This document shows positions 49,265 through 60,082 of a stretch of 64,000 nt of DNA, piece after piece (the stretch's first letter is position 1; every line of letters starts with the position of its first letter). A program made the position numbers and the translations under genes. The DNA is from Thamnidium elegans. Taxonomy: Eukaryota; Mucoromycota; Mucoromycetes; Mucorales; Mucoraceae. The notes under the pieces were generated by a model that was not told where the DNA came from, made no database searches, and worked only from the letters and a program-made list of their open reading frames with translations. The stretch lies in contig JAIXMG010000016.1 in NCBI GenBank assembly GCA_025201345.1, forward strand, positions 496,001-560,000, read 5' to 3'.

Positions 49265-49335
49265 GATATTAATTGGGCAAGTGTTCCAAATTTAATCATA
49301 GATAGTCCCAATAATTTCTGAAAATATTGTACTTA
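49265..49335 (-). repeat. Right inverted repeat of the Tc1-like element
   Basis: Reverse complement of the outer and inner blocks of 47,885-47,990, with an internal deletion relative to it. Confidence 0.65.
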
Positions 49336-49555
49336 ATACCGAGCTTTGTTAAAATAGGTTGTGGCAATCCCCACAAAATAACTCCGGTCGCTCAAAATAT
49401 AAAGTACCTGAATGCATGTGTGCATGCTTAAGTAGGTATTAGGTTTATTATTCAATTGTCCTGAATATAGCCCTTCAAGTATATATCTTCTAAATATACT
49501 TTCCCCGTCTCTGTCTTTCTACTATAAAATAACGACTAGTCTACCTTCTTGCAGT

Positions 49556-50677
49556 TTATCCTGTTAATTTTAGACTTTTGTCTGACGAGTATATTTTATC
49601 ACAGGCCGTGCAATGTTTGCGTATTTTGACAATAGCTGGTATTTCATTTCGATTAACAAGTTGAAAATACTTCAGCTGGCTGGAGTTTTGTATGGTGATA
49701 TACGGACATATGAGTTTGATAGGAACACTTTGATTTATATGTTCGATCACAGACATTACAATAAAGACTTTTTGAATCAAAATTGCTCTGTTTCGAGTAA
49801 ACGTCCGGCAAGGTGATTCCATGGACTAAATGTCGTATATAAACTTTCTTGGTACCACATGTTTTCATACAGATACCACAACACAGATTTAAAATATCTA
49901 TCCTTAGCTTCATATTTTTTAGTTTGTATGGTTTTATTGAGAGTGTAATATACGACATATGATGGACTTTAATCAAGTGTGTGCCGTAGTTGCTTCGTCC
50001 CACGAACGTAAAGTCACATGAGATACAGTAATTGTTTTGGTTTTTGATATCAGGTATTTTCGATGGGTTTCGTTTAGGTTTGATAATGGGAACATCAATG
50101 TTACTTAGATTGGCCATATACTTGCGATAAGATGCAGTAGTTTTTAATCGCTTATTCCATATATTACAGCAACGTGCTTTGAGGTCGATAATAGGTTTAT
50201 TCAACCATGATAAAAAGGATTTATTTAATCCTCGTGATATTTATATTACAACTTCCTTTCTCATGATATAAAAAAAAAGTCGTTTTTACATGTAAAGTAC
50301 CTGTTATTGTAAATGGCGGTGTACCAAGAATTAACCAGAATTTTACAATACCTCGGCCGGTGATATGTAGACATATAATTTTGATAGAATCTCGATGTTT
50401 AATATACTTTATCATAAATATCGCAATACATTTTTTTAAGGTCCAGAACATGTGGTGTATTGTTAATCATAATGCGTCCCCTGAATATAGAAGGTAGAAG
50501 CAAATTACGAACATTAGTCGGATGATGTCTGTATGTGGTTCTGCTAAAATATGTTTTACCGCATGAAGTGTAATGGTTATTTGAATTGTTAACATCTGGA
50601 TCATCAACATCTGGCAAATATTTGAGTGATTTAATACCATATATTTTATCCAAATGAATTTGACGTAAGCGTTTCAA
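49556..50677 (-). pseudogene. Decayed C2H2 zinc-finger array protein
   Basis: Four frames on the minus strand together carry repeated finger-like units. Clear ones are YCISCDFTFVGRSNYGTHLI followed by KVHH, and LYCNVCDRTYKSKCSYQTH followed by MSVYHH; degenerate ones are 'YTSCGKTYFSRTTYRHH' and 'YCDIYDKVY', where a Cys is lost. A repeating unit of roughly 50-60 residues with an 'L.I..P.V' spacer joins them. Stops and frame changes occur at 50,221-50,450 and 49,650-49,825. It was probably a multi-finger DNA-binding protein; no specific family name can be given. Confidence 0.6.
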
Positions 50678-50699
50678 AAAAAAAAATTACTTTTTAATG

Positions 50700-50877
50700 A
50701 TCAACACAATATCTCTCAAATTGCAGATCCTCCTTACTAGGGGCCTTACAATCTATTCCTTGATGAAATTCCGGCTTCTGGTCAAGATGAACGGAAGACG
50801 GATGATGTAAATATTCACTTTTACTGGAAAGCGCTTTATTGCAAGCAACCTAACAAACCCAGAAACGCTTACTTTTA
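50700..50877 (+). pseudogene. Exon-like remnant, unidentified
   Basis: After an acceptor-like 'ATTGCAG' a frame reads GPYNLFLDEIPASGQDERKT and 'NIHFYWKALYCKQPNK' to a TAA at 50,875-50,877, with one TAG near its start. It is too short to identify. The remaining bases to 51,044 are non-coding with a poly(T) tract just before the next start. Confidence 0.35.
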
Positions 50878-51044
50878 ATTAAAACAACACCTTACGCTAC
50901 AAATTAATCTTTCCTGGGACTTTCATACGACAACTTTTACTTATGGGACGTGTAAATAAAAAAAAGGGTCTATATATCACCTATTTTTTTTTTTTTTTAA
51001 CGAGCAGACTTTTTTTTTCCTCTTTGTAATTACTTCATATAAAT

Positions 51045-51461
51045 ATGCGATCCCAACCAAACGACCGTCTTGTACCTGCAGCTCGCATGACATCACTCAT
51101 GCCTTCTTCAGTTACGGGATTTCACCTTCAATTCATATGGGCTATTGGCATATTTGTTGCTTTACAAGCTTGGAAAATAAAAGATATTTTAGCTGTATAT
51201 CACAGTGCTTATCCCCAACAACACAATGGAATTATATCCGAATGGTGGCTGATTGATGCTTATTACCTTTTTGCTCTTTATAGTTATTGCGAAGATTCCT
51301 AGATTGCAGGTTACTAAACTGAAAACAATCTTCTTAATGTATATTGCTTTTATGCTTAATTTATCAGTTTTCGTAAGTACATTTTCATTTTTTTAATTTA
51401 TCTTTAATGACAACTTTCTTTTAGGCTGCATTCTCTGGATTATCTCTAAACATGATATTTG
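51045..51461 (+). pseudogene. 5' stub of a Pom152-like nuclear pore membrane protein
   Basis: From MRSQPNDRLVPAARMTSLMP the frame runs through 'FHLQFIWAIGIFVALQAWKI', 'ISEWWLIDAYYLF', then needs a one-base shift near 51,270 to continue as 'LLFIVIAKIPRLQV' and 'TIFLMYIAFMLNLSVF', a GTAAGT..TTTTAG intron, and 'AAFSGLSLNMIFG' ending at a GTAAGA donor. Two or three hydrophobic helices followed by the 'LQAWKI.D' element and the 'W...D..F' block are like the N-terminus of fungal Pom152. Within 90 bases the sequence turns into an antisense PI4-kinase fragment, so the rest of this gene has been displaced or lost. The frameshift suggests decay. The family assignment is moderate. Confidence 0.5.
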
Positions 51462-51554
51462 GTAAGAAATACTATATCTTAAGGCGTGTATGAGGGGAGG
51501 GATGAATATTATACTGATGTAAATGAAAAATAGATAATTTACTTGGTAAACAAA

Positions 51555-52938
51555 CCAACATATCCCCACCAGCACCTTCACCTCCTCCTCCACCAACACC
51601 ACTTCCAACACCTTCCGTCTTCATCTTTGTCATTCTTTGTTCTTCCAGCGCAATCATTTCTTTAATAATCCTCTGACGAATTTGTTCTGTACCTTGTTTT
51701 GATTTTGGTGTAACCGCAGTTGTGGTATTGGTTGCCGGTAACTGTAATTGAGCCAACATGACTGCTGCAGTTCGCATACGTTCCGCATAATTATCTGCTG
51801 ATCTTGAATTACGTCTACTATGGCTTAAGTTTTCCAAAACTGGTAATTCTTTTGCCACAACTGCTGTGGTGTCTGGATTACCAAGGCCGATATCGGAAAC
51901 TTCTGTTTGGGTATCTGTGGTCTTGATGGTGGAGGCGGTGGCGGTGGTAGTGGGGGCGACAAGAGAATCTCGTTTAGTTTTTTTACGTTTTAAGGATTGA
52001 CGCATACGGTAGAGTGCTGAAGTATATGCATCATCTTCAAAACTCATTTCGTCGTCGAGTACTTCAATCATTAATAAATAAGGGGCCTATAAAATATATA
52101 TATACAAGGTTTAATATAATAATGCATATAGGATTTTTTTTTTTTTTTTTACCCTTTCTGCAGAATTTAATACAACAGCATCAGAAGGACTAATACGAAC
52201 AATGCGATGATGATAGGGTTTTTCACAAGTAGCAGGACACCATAAGGGTAAACATACCTCGGCAGGTAAATTATGATTTAATAAAGTTAATTCAGCATGT
52301 AACGCGCTCATTCTAGCCTCCTTCGGTACAATCACCAACCTTGTAGCAATATCCACCAAAGCCAATAAAAACTGCATTTCAGATCTAAAATAATTTGATC
52401 TTAATAATAACTTTCTATTGTCCGTACTCATTTTAGAAAGTGAGTTTCTAATATTTTCATCATCATCGTCGTCGTCATCTTCATCTTCATCTTCATCTTC
52501 ATCGAGGGATAAAGAGTTGTCAGAATCATAAGATTCAAAGGAAGTCGATAGTTTGGTAGATAACCTCAAGTTTTTCTTTGTTGTCAAAATTTCTTCAGAA
52601 GAAGAACATTGTGATAAAGCAGGTGAAAGCGGTGCAGTATTGGTTGGTACAGAGGATTGACCCAATGCTGTAAGTTTTGGATCAAATACAGATATAGTCT
52701 CGTTAAAATGCTTCTTCTTTTCACTTGCATTATTCGTTTCCTTTTTTAACGAGATGGGGTCTTCACCTAATTGAATCATTTTTTTGTTTAGTTTTTGATG
52801 TGCTGTTTTTATATAGCGTGAAACTGAAAATGCTTTTCCTTTATGAAGATCTTCTAATGAAGGTGAACTGGTAAATGGATTAAAATGAGAAGATCTCTTT
52901 TTAGAAATAATTTTTAATTCAGGTTGCGACGCAGATAT
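51555..52938 (-). pseudogene. Duplicated fragment of the PI4-kinase gene
   Basis: Reverse-complement copy of 13,458-14,840 (part of exon 3, intron, most of exon 4), nearly base-perfect including the acidic Asp/Glu run and the GVGSGVGGGGGEGAGG stretch. The poly(A)/poly(T) at the intron edge differs by about a base. It lacks the start, the N-terminal region and the whole kinase domain, so it is non-functional. One end joins the Pom152-like stub at CCAACATATC, the other joins arm 2 at CAGATAT. Confidence 0.97.
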
Positions 52939-53294
52939 TCTTCTATTATCAACTCGTCGCCTTTTAACACAGATAATGTTCTAGTAATGTTCTAGTAATG
53001 CCTATTACCAAATGATCTTCTTTACTGACTAGTCCTTTACAAACCAATTCTATTCTTTTCCGTCATTTGCAAAAAACTAAACATGTCTTTTGTTTCTTAG
53101 TGAGTGATATAAATGAACAGATTAACAGCTTGACCTAATGCCTGTGAACTTGATCGAGATGTATAATGTGTACCTTTCAGAGTAGCTAAGTTACCATATA
53201 ATTCGTAACTTTCAATAAATAATATACCCTCGACTTGAACAGTCCGTTTTCCTCCTTTCCTTCCCGAATGTAAGTTTAAATAAGATAGCTTCAA
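52932..53294 (-). pseudogene. Truncated copy of the unidentified decayed frame
   Basis: Copy of 28,983-29,345, starting KLSYLNLHSGRKGG, with the same internal stops. It ends at the duplication border, whereas the arm 1 frame continues. Confidence 0.5.
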
Positions 53295-55587
53295 AATTGT
53301 TTATATTTACAGCTGTTTCTACTTACTTGTAATGCATATGACTAGAAGAAATTATTGAATTGCTACTGACTTTAATAATTATTATCATTGTTGTTGCTAC
53401 ATGAGATAGCCTTTTTTTTTTATTGAGGTAAGTTATTTAGAGAGAAAAAAAAAAGAGCTGACTCAGATATCAACAGTGCTGCTGCATTAAAAGCATGGAG
53501 AACACTATTCTGAATAATGTTTATATCGAATATAAGGAAGTTCTTTACTTAAACCGTTTGTATGCATGTTTAAAAGTCAAACGTATAATTTATTTCTATA
53601 GAGATAATCAAAGACAAAACGGCAGGTGTACATATGTGTTGCGTTACAGACGACTTTTAGGATTTATGCGGGAGTTACATTTACTATAGTCTCATTTACT
53701 ATATATTACTTTATTACATGGATACTATTACATGTCAAAAGAAAAAGCTAAACGGGCTTCTTTTTTTTCGATATCTCCTATTTAAGTAAGAAAAAAATCG
53801 TTTTGCCCAGTTACTACTATGTCTACAATAAATTTATTTCATTCTTTTCAAGTTAGTAAATATAACATCTATTATAAGCTGTTGAAAAAAAAACATTTGA
53901 TGTGTATAGAAGCAGAAAGTAGGAATGAAGTTTGATTACTTCTCGTATCACAAACAAACTTCCAGTGTTGAATAAAGTCCGTTAGATAAATATAGTTTAT
54001 CGTAGTAAACACTGATAACAAGATATTATAACAAAATATTTAAGTTAAAAGGTAAACAGTAATATACGTCCTGTCTGCCTTGTCTCTTACCCTTTTCCTC
54101 CTTCATCACCACCGCCAGTACTTGGTTGTGTGTCGCTTTGTCCCGTTTCCATCTGCCCAACTGTATCACACACTTTCTCTCTCTCTGTTATATGGCTAGA
54201 TACAGAACTAAAACTTTCACTTTATTAGCGGAAGTTTTGTTAAAAAAGCTAAAAAGTAGAAGGGTTCAAACCCAACTACTTGTGGCTTCTAATAAATGTG
54301 CTGATTGGGATATCAATAGCCTATATCTTCACTATTTGTCATAAAAAGATAATATTTCTTTTTTACTATTTTTTAAAATATACAAAAAAAAAAGAGGGAG
54401 TGGATAACATCGAGTCGCCCGTATTTGTTTACTCTAACGGATCAATCGAATTTAATTTTGAAAGTACCTATCAGGTTCGTTCTTTTTTATATATATACGT
54501 TATTTTATTTTTTTGTGAGTAAATACAGCATCTGTGGATATCTATGGTGATATCTATGGTAATACAAAGTGGGGGTGAAGTTTGGTTATTTTTTGTGTCA
54601 CAAACAACTTTTGGTATTCATGCAAACGGGCAAAAGCTTTGGTAAGTGTGGGGTGTCGCAGTCACTAAAAAAAACAAAAGTAAAAATAGAGCCGAGTTTT
54701 CTTTATTTTCTTTTATTTTACTTAATATGGATAGTTTTATCGTACATTTGTAAACTCTGCGTTAACCTTTCTTATTGGGTTCGTCATTTATAATAATAAA
54801 AAAATAGACATAATGGCATTATATTAACTCTACTTACTATAGGTAAGACCGAGCCCTCTTTCCAAGCTCAAAATAAGCACAGCAGAAAAAAAAAAGATAT
54901 CTTTTAACTTGCGCAAAGTAAACAAACCATGCAAAAAAAGGGAAAGTAGTACAAATTAGGCATACTTTTCCTTTTTTTTTTTTTTTTTTTTTTTTGTTGT
55001 TGCTCTCTTCAGCTTTATCCACTTACTTTATTTCTTGGTACATCTTTCAATAGCATTAATAAATTTTATATTTGAATATAAGAAGAAGCGATACTACTAG
55101 AGTAAGCATATATAAAACGAAACAAGTGGAAGTGTTGGCAGTTTATAAAAAATAAAAAAAATATGCAGATTTGTTTACTTCATATCTACACTTCTGGCTA
55201 CCTCGAGGAAAGCATGCTTTTTATTAGATACTATTTTTTTTTTCCTCATACAAGTATTATCTACACCCCTTTCACTTTTTTTGTAAAGAAGGATATTTAG
55301 TCATACGAGTTTTCCCTAATAATAAATTGATATATCTTATAAAAAAATTGAGGCGTTTGTTTACATGAACATTTATGGAAGTAACTAATTAATTGATGGG
55401 AGTCGTTTCTAATAAATTCTCATACTATTTTTAATTTTAGTTGTGTCATGGGAATTTGCGCCCAATTTTTCCTACGGCGTATATTTTTGAATTGATTAGC
55501 CCATCACGCGTATTTATTTCTCTTTTTTTCTCTTTTTTTTATTTTTTTTTAAAAAAGCCAACATCTCTCTTTTACCGTTTGAAAATA

Positions 55588-58500
55588 ATGCAAAGTAACC
55601 TATTAAACAGAAGTGCTGGATTAGGAGCATTCAACTCTGCGTTTGCTTCCAATAATCCACAATCATTCAATCAACCATTTAACAAGCCAGGATCAACAGA
55701 AACATTTGGTCAAAATCAGCAACGCGGTGGGTTTAATGCCTTCGGCAGAGCTATAGGTCAAGCTTCAAATAAAGCATTGAACTTTAATCAAGATGGAATC
55801 AATAAACCTGTTGTCAATAACCCAATTACCAACAACCCATTTTATAATGTTATTGCTAGACCTTTTCAAACACGTCATATCAGCCCCTTTCAAACATCAA
55901 CAAATCAATACCAGAGTCTCTTTTCGCGACAACCAAACGTTGTTTTTGGAAAAAGAGCCAAGTTATCAGAAGACGAATTTATTGAATCTGGATATGAGTC
56001 TCGATTTAATGCAGCCAAAAAGAACTATACTCCGTTCTGGAATCCTAAACCTACCAATAATAGTTTATTAAATCAAGCAATTGAAAACGGCTTTAATCAA
56101 CCACCTGTAAACAGTTTCAACCAGCCATCTGTAAACAGATTTAACCAACCACCCACCTATGGCTTTAACCAACCACCTTCAAACAGTTTTAAGCAGCCTG
56201 CACCAAATAATTTCGGTCAAAATCCTTTTGGTCAATTACCCGCCACTAAACATGTTGGTCCATTTTCAAAAACCTCCAGCACACAAAGTAATCGTCCCAG
56301 TCCATTTGATCAATCTATTGCCAGCGCCCATAAACCTGTATTCAATTCGACTGCGGTCAGACCAGCTTACAGTAGTCAACCAAGTGATGCATATATGAAA
56401 CCAAACGTTAAAAGATTATCATCACCTTATGAACGACCCCATAAAGCTCTAACCAATAAACGTCTCGGTAAAGCAGTCGAGGATAATCAACGTATTCCAG
56501 CTCGAGTTCTACCTAAAGTAAAAGAACCAGCTACGAAACCACCAGTATTAAAATCAACACCTACGCAACCACCTTTGATGCCTAATAAAACTATGGCTTC
56601 GTTATTTTTGGCAAACGATCCTGGTAGAAGTACACATGAAAAACGTGCCCAACGATTCGGTGCGTATCAAGTGTTGTACCAAGAGTTTAAAGAAAGACGC
56701 GTAATTGAAAGAAAACAAGTAATTCGAGATGGATTAATTCCAAATCCTGATGAACAAACTAATTTGGAAGATGCTATTGATTTTAGAGGTTCTTGTACAT
56801 CGAAATGTCCTGAATTTGAAATGTTGGAAAGAGATATGCAAAATGATTTGGATGATTTGGAAAAGGATGCTGAAGGAAATATCGATCCTGATAAAGCCGT
56901 TAAAAAATATAGAAGATCTGCTGGTGGTGGTGAGCAACCTTTATCTTCTGATGTTCATACGCCAGCTGCTTTAAATGTAAGTCTTTCTTTCTTTCTTATA
57001 TATGATCAAAAGCTTATTTTTTTTATTTTTTATTTTTTTTTTTGTAGAAAACATTGGATTATTTAGTAGATAACATTTTAGCTAATAACTCCATTGAAAA
57101 ATGCCATAAATTTGTTCGTGATCGTACTAGATCTATTCGTCAAGATTTTACACTTCAAAACATTCGTGATTTAGATGCTGTAGCTACTCATGAAAGGATT
57201 GCTAGATTCCATATTCTTAGTTTACATGAAATGTGTGAATACGATGAAGGCACCTTTAGCTTGTCACAAGAAATGGAACAGCTTCATAAAAGTAAATATA
57301 CATTTTTGTTTTTGTTTTGGAATCACAATACTTATACTTTCTTGTAGCTTTGATTAGTTTAATGGAATTTTACGATGATCTTCGTGATAAAGGTATTGAA
57401 ACAGAAAATGAAGCCGAATTCCGTGCGTATCATATTATCAGTCAAATCAAAGATGAAGATATTGTTCAAAGATCTATACGACTTCCCGTTTATATCTTTA
57501 AAAGCCAATATATAACTCGTGCATTAACATTTCGAGCATTATCACAACGTAACAATGAAATCTTGGAAACTCCTTCTCGACGTAATAAGCCAGAAAACAT
57601 TGAAGTTTGTCAAAATTTTTATTCGCACTTTTTCATGTTGATTGCAGATCCTGGTACATCCTTCTTAATGGCTTGTTTGTTAGAAACTCATTTCTCCGAG
57701 GTTAGAAAATATGCTTTAAAAGCTATGGATGCTTTTTATATGATGAAGGCTGGTGGTGCTCAAGCTGAACATGTACGACAAGTGTTAGCCTACGATACTA
57801 TTAAACAACTATTCAAAGAGGCTATGCTTTATGGCATTGTTATTGATAACTCGTTAGGTGAACCAACGCTCTCATTTGGTCAAAAACATTATTCTAAAAA
57901 ATCATTTGTCTTTAAAGGTAAGAGGATGTAATTGCTTTGTGTTAAAAAAAAAAAAAAAAAAAAAAAAAAGATCAGCGTACCAATATGTTTTTTTATAAAA
58001 AAAAAAAAAAATAGAACCATTATCAAACCCGTCACAAAGAAAATCATTCCTTTTGGTCGAACCAAAGAAAGCTGGTCGTACTTTCCGCGATATCATTAAT
58101 GGAATTAACCCACTTCCCAATCAAAACGTATTTGCTACACAAGTCAATCTTCTCAACCCTCAAGCAATTATGAACGAAGATGCAACACCCGTATTAAACT
58201 ATAAGTTTTCAGAACTTACTGGTCCAAACGATCAACAAAAAGAAAAAGAAAATCAGTATGCCGAGATTAAAAATCAAGCAGCGCTTGCAAACGAGTTGGC
58301 CGAGCAAGAAAGAAAGAAGCTTGAGTTACTTATGGAAAAAAAGAAACAATTAAAATATGTTCATCTAGAAACTTTACGAGCTGAAGCTGAATCGAGAAAA
58401 AAGGAACAATTGATAAAAGCAGAGATTATGCGTAAAGAAGAGATGGAAAAAGAAAGAGAACGTGAAGCCCAAAAACGAGTAGCATTACTTAAAAAGCAAC

Positions 58501-59162
58501 GTAAAAAGCTGATGGCTTGTATGCGTAAGAAAGTAATTCTATCTCAAGCCCGTCAAAGATTATTCAATCAGATAATATCTCAAGCTGTAAAAGAAGAATC
58601 TCGAGCAGTTGCAATCAAAAATGTCAGGAAGACAAGGGCTGCAAAGAAGATCGGCGTACCATGGATTGAACGTGCTATAAATAAGATTGATAAACATGAA
58701 GCTTTAGCTGAAAAGAACAAGCAAAGATGGCATTTTAATAAGTTTATGGTCACACATAACCCTTATATTCCCAATGATGACACTATTTATAAAGCCATAC
58801 CAGTACATGCAACTCCTCAAGGTATTCATGAAAGAACCACTCAAAGTATTCAGGCTGAGGAAACTGCTTTGGAAGAAGTTGACCCTGTAAGTTTCTTTTT
58901 TTTCACTTTCGTTTATTATTAAAAACTGACATTATAACCTTAGATTACAAACGAACCTTCGATTTGGGACGCAGAAGATTTTTCTAAAAGCATTTACCCA
59001 CGTATTAGAGAAAAGATGATTGAAAAGGAAGACCTAGAGGACTCAAAGCGTACTTGGAGACTTTTGATCAATGCTCCTGATTCTGATTCTGACTCTGCTC
59101 TTTGGTTTCGCAAAAAGTTTAATTTGGAAAATTTATTTTTCAGTAATGATACGCTTTATTAA
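55588..59162 (+). CDS. Sac3/GANP mRNA-export factor, arm 2 copy
   Basis: Exons 55588-56976, 57048-57291, 57348-57917, 58015-58886, 58944-59162, the same lengths as in arm 1, giving 1,097 residues. Domain order is the same: FNQPP-rich N-terminus, Sac3 PCI-like domain, charged coiled coil. It keeps TSKCPEFEMLERD, RLPVYIF, RTRSIRQ and AAKKIGVP, residues I expect to be the ancestral ones, whereas arm 1 has substitutions there. The upstream region (from about 55,022) is duplicated with it, so its promoter is present. It carries the same in-frame TAA (59,160-59,162). On sequence alone this copy is at least as likely to be the working one. Confidence 0.88.
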
Positions 59163-59675
59163 GAATTTGACATAAAGCTTCATTTAATTACTCCAGAAAC
59201 ACAAGTGGGCTGTAATCATGCGTATCAAACTGGTGCGATAATCTTTTTTTTGCCAGAATCTAACTATGATAAAACGCCCATTGAAAGGTAAATTACGACA
59301 AGATATAAAATAATAGGGCTGCTGATACCTTTTTTTTTATGTATACATAGTTTAAAATATTGGAGCGACAACAAGAAAAGATCAGAGAAATTAGTTCAGG
59401 ACTTACACCAGTATAATCCTAGTTTGAAAGTTCCTGTTCTCTTTACATACTTTCCGGATTCTTCCTCAACACAATCTACTATTGAGAAGGTACTATACTA
59501 AAAAGAAAAAAGAAAACAAAATAGAGAAAATAAATGCTAATCTTTTATATAGATCCCGAACTTCCTTGGACTTGAAACCAATCCTCTTATCATCGATTAT
59601 CACATCTTGATTATGAACCCTCAAACCATCTCAAAAAGAATCAAGGAGGAAGTAAACTGGCTTTCTCGAAATTAA
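59163..59675 (+). other. Open, intron-containing continuation of Sac3 beyond its stop (arm 2)
   Basis: Exon remainder 59163-59287, then 59351-59489 and 59553-59675 with valid GT..AG introns, open for 128 codons to NWLSRN-TAA. It matches the arm 1 extension in every splice site. Confidence 0.6.
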
Positions 59676-60082
59676 TAATATTCTTCACACACACACACAC
59701 TCTTTCTCTCTCTCTTTACCCTTTTTTTTTTTTAATAACGTTTATTTGAAAATAAAAATTTATAAAACAAAATTTTTTAATCTATCGTATTAACACCATT
59801 TGAAACTACTTTAATATTAACTGTATCTTGTAAACTAAGCGAGCGGAGCTCATGGACAAACTACCACATTCTTTTTTCTTATTTTTACACAGTCGGAAAA
59901 AATAGAAGCGTTCCACCCTCAAATAGGGCCGCTACTGTATAAATATGAATGTGTAAAATAACAATAATAGCCTCCCCTATTCATAATTATAATAAGGTAA
60001 AAAAAAAAAAAAAGATATATAAATAGTTTATTCAAAAAAGCTGGTTTCGAGTCAATCTAGGAGACAAGCTTTCCAGATTGTA
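59676..60082. other. Arm 2 flank, non-coding
   Basis: Holds the short CA microsatellite (59,686-59,700), a poly(T) tract and the end of the arm. No frame supported. Confidence 0.6.

Larger units (their letters stand above)
47885..49335 (+). mobile_element. Tc1/mariner-like DNA transposon, inactive
   Basis: The ends are related inverted repeats. Left, 47,885-47,990, contains TTTTCAGAAATTATTGGGAC ... ACTATCTATGAA ... TTGGAACACTTGCCCAATTAATAT. Right, 49,265-49,335, is the reverse complement of the same blocks, lacking about 40 bases that lie between the first two in the left copy. Between them lies a frameshifted transposase. Exact outer ends and a TA target duplication could not be fixed. The element lies between the divergent side of Fab1 and a decayed zinc-finger gene. 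Confidence 0.72.
52932..60082 (-). repeat. Inverted segmental duplication, arm 2 (derived position)
   Basis: 7,151 bases, the reverse complement of 22,154-29,345. The 41-base length difference comes mainly from homopolymer tracts and the GT microsatellite. The junction with the PI4-kinase fragment lies within CAGATAT (52,932-52,938), present in both parents. The other end abuts a LINE tail at 60,083. All small frames of arm 1 recur here, including 53,495-53,689 and 54,126-54,344, and the diverged direct-repeat pair. Confidence 0.95.

Noticed and set aside
59120..59170. A 21-base or 27-base intron that would remove the Sac3 stop
   Set aside because: GT..AG can be drawn, but both are far shorter than any other intron here, and the 27-base one does not even remove the TAA.
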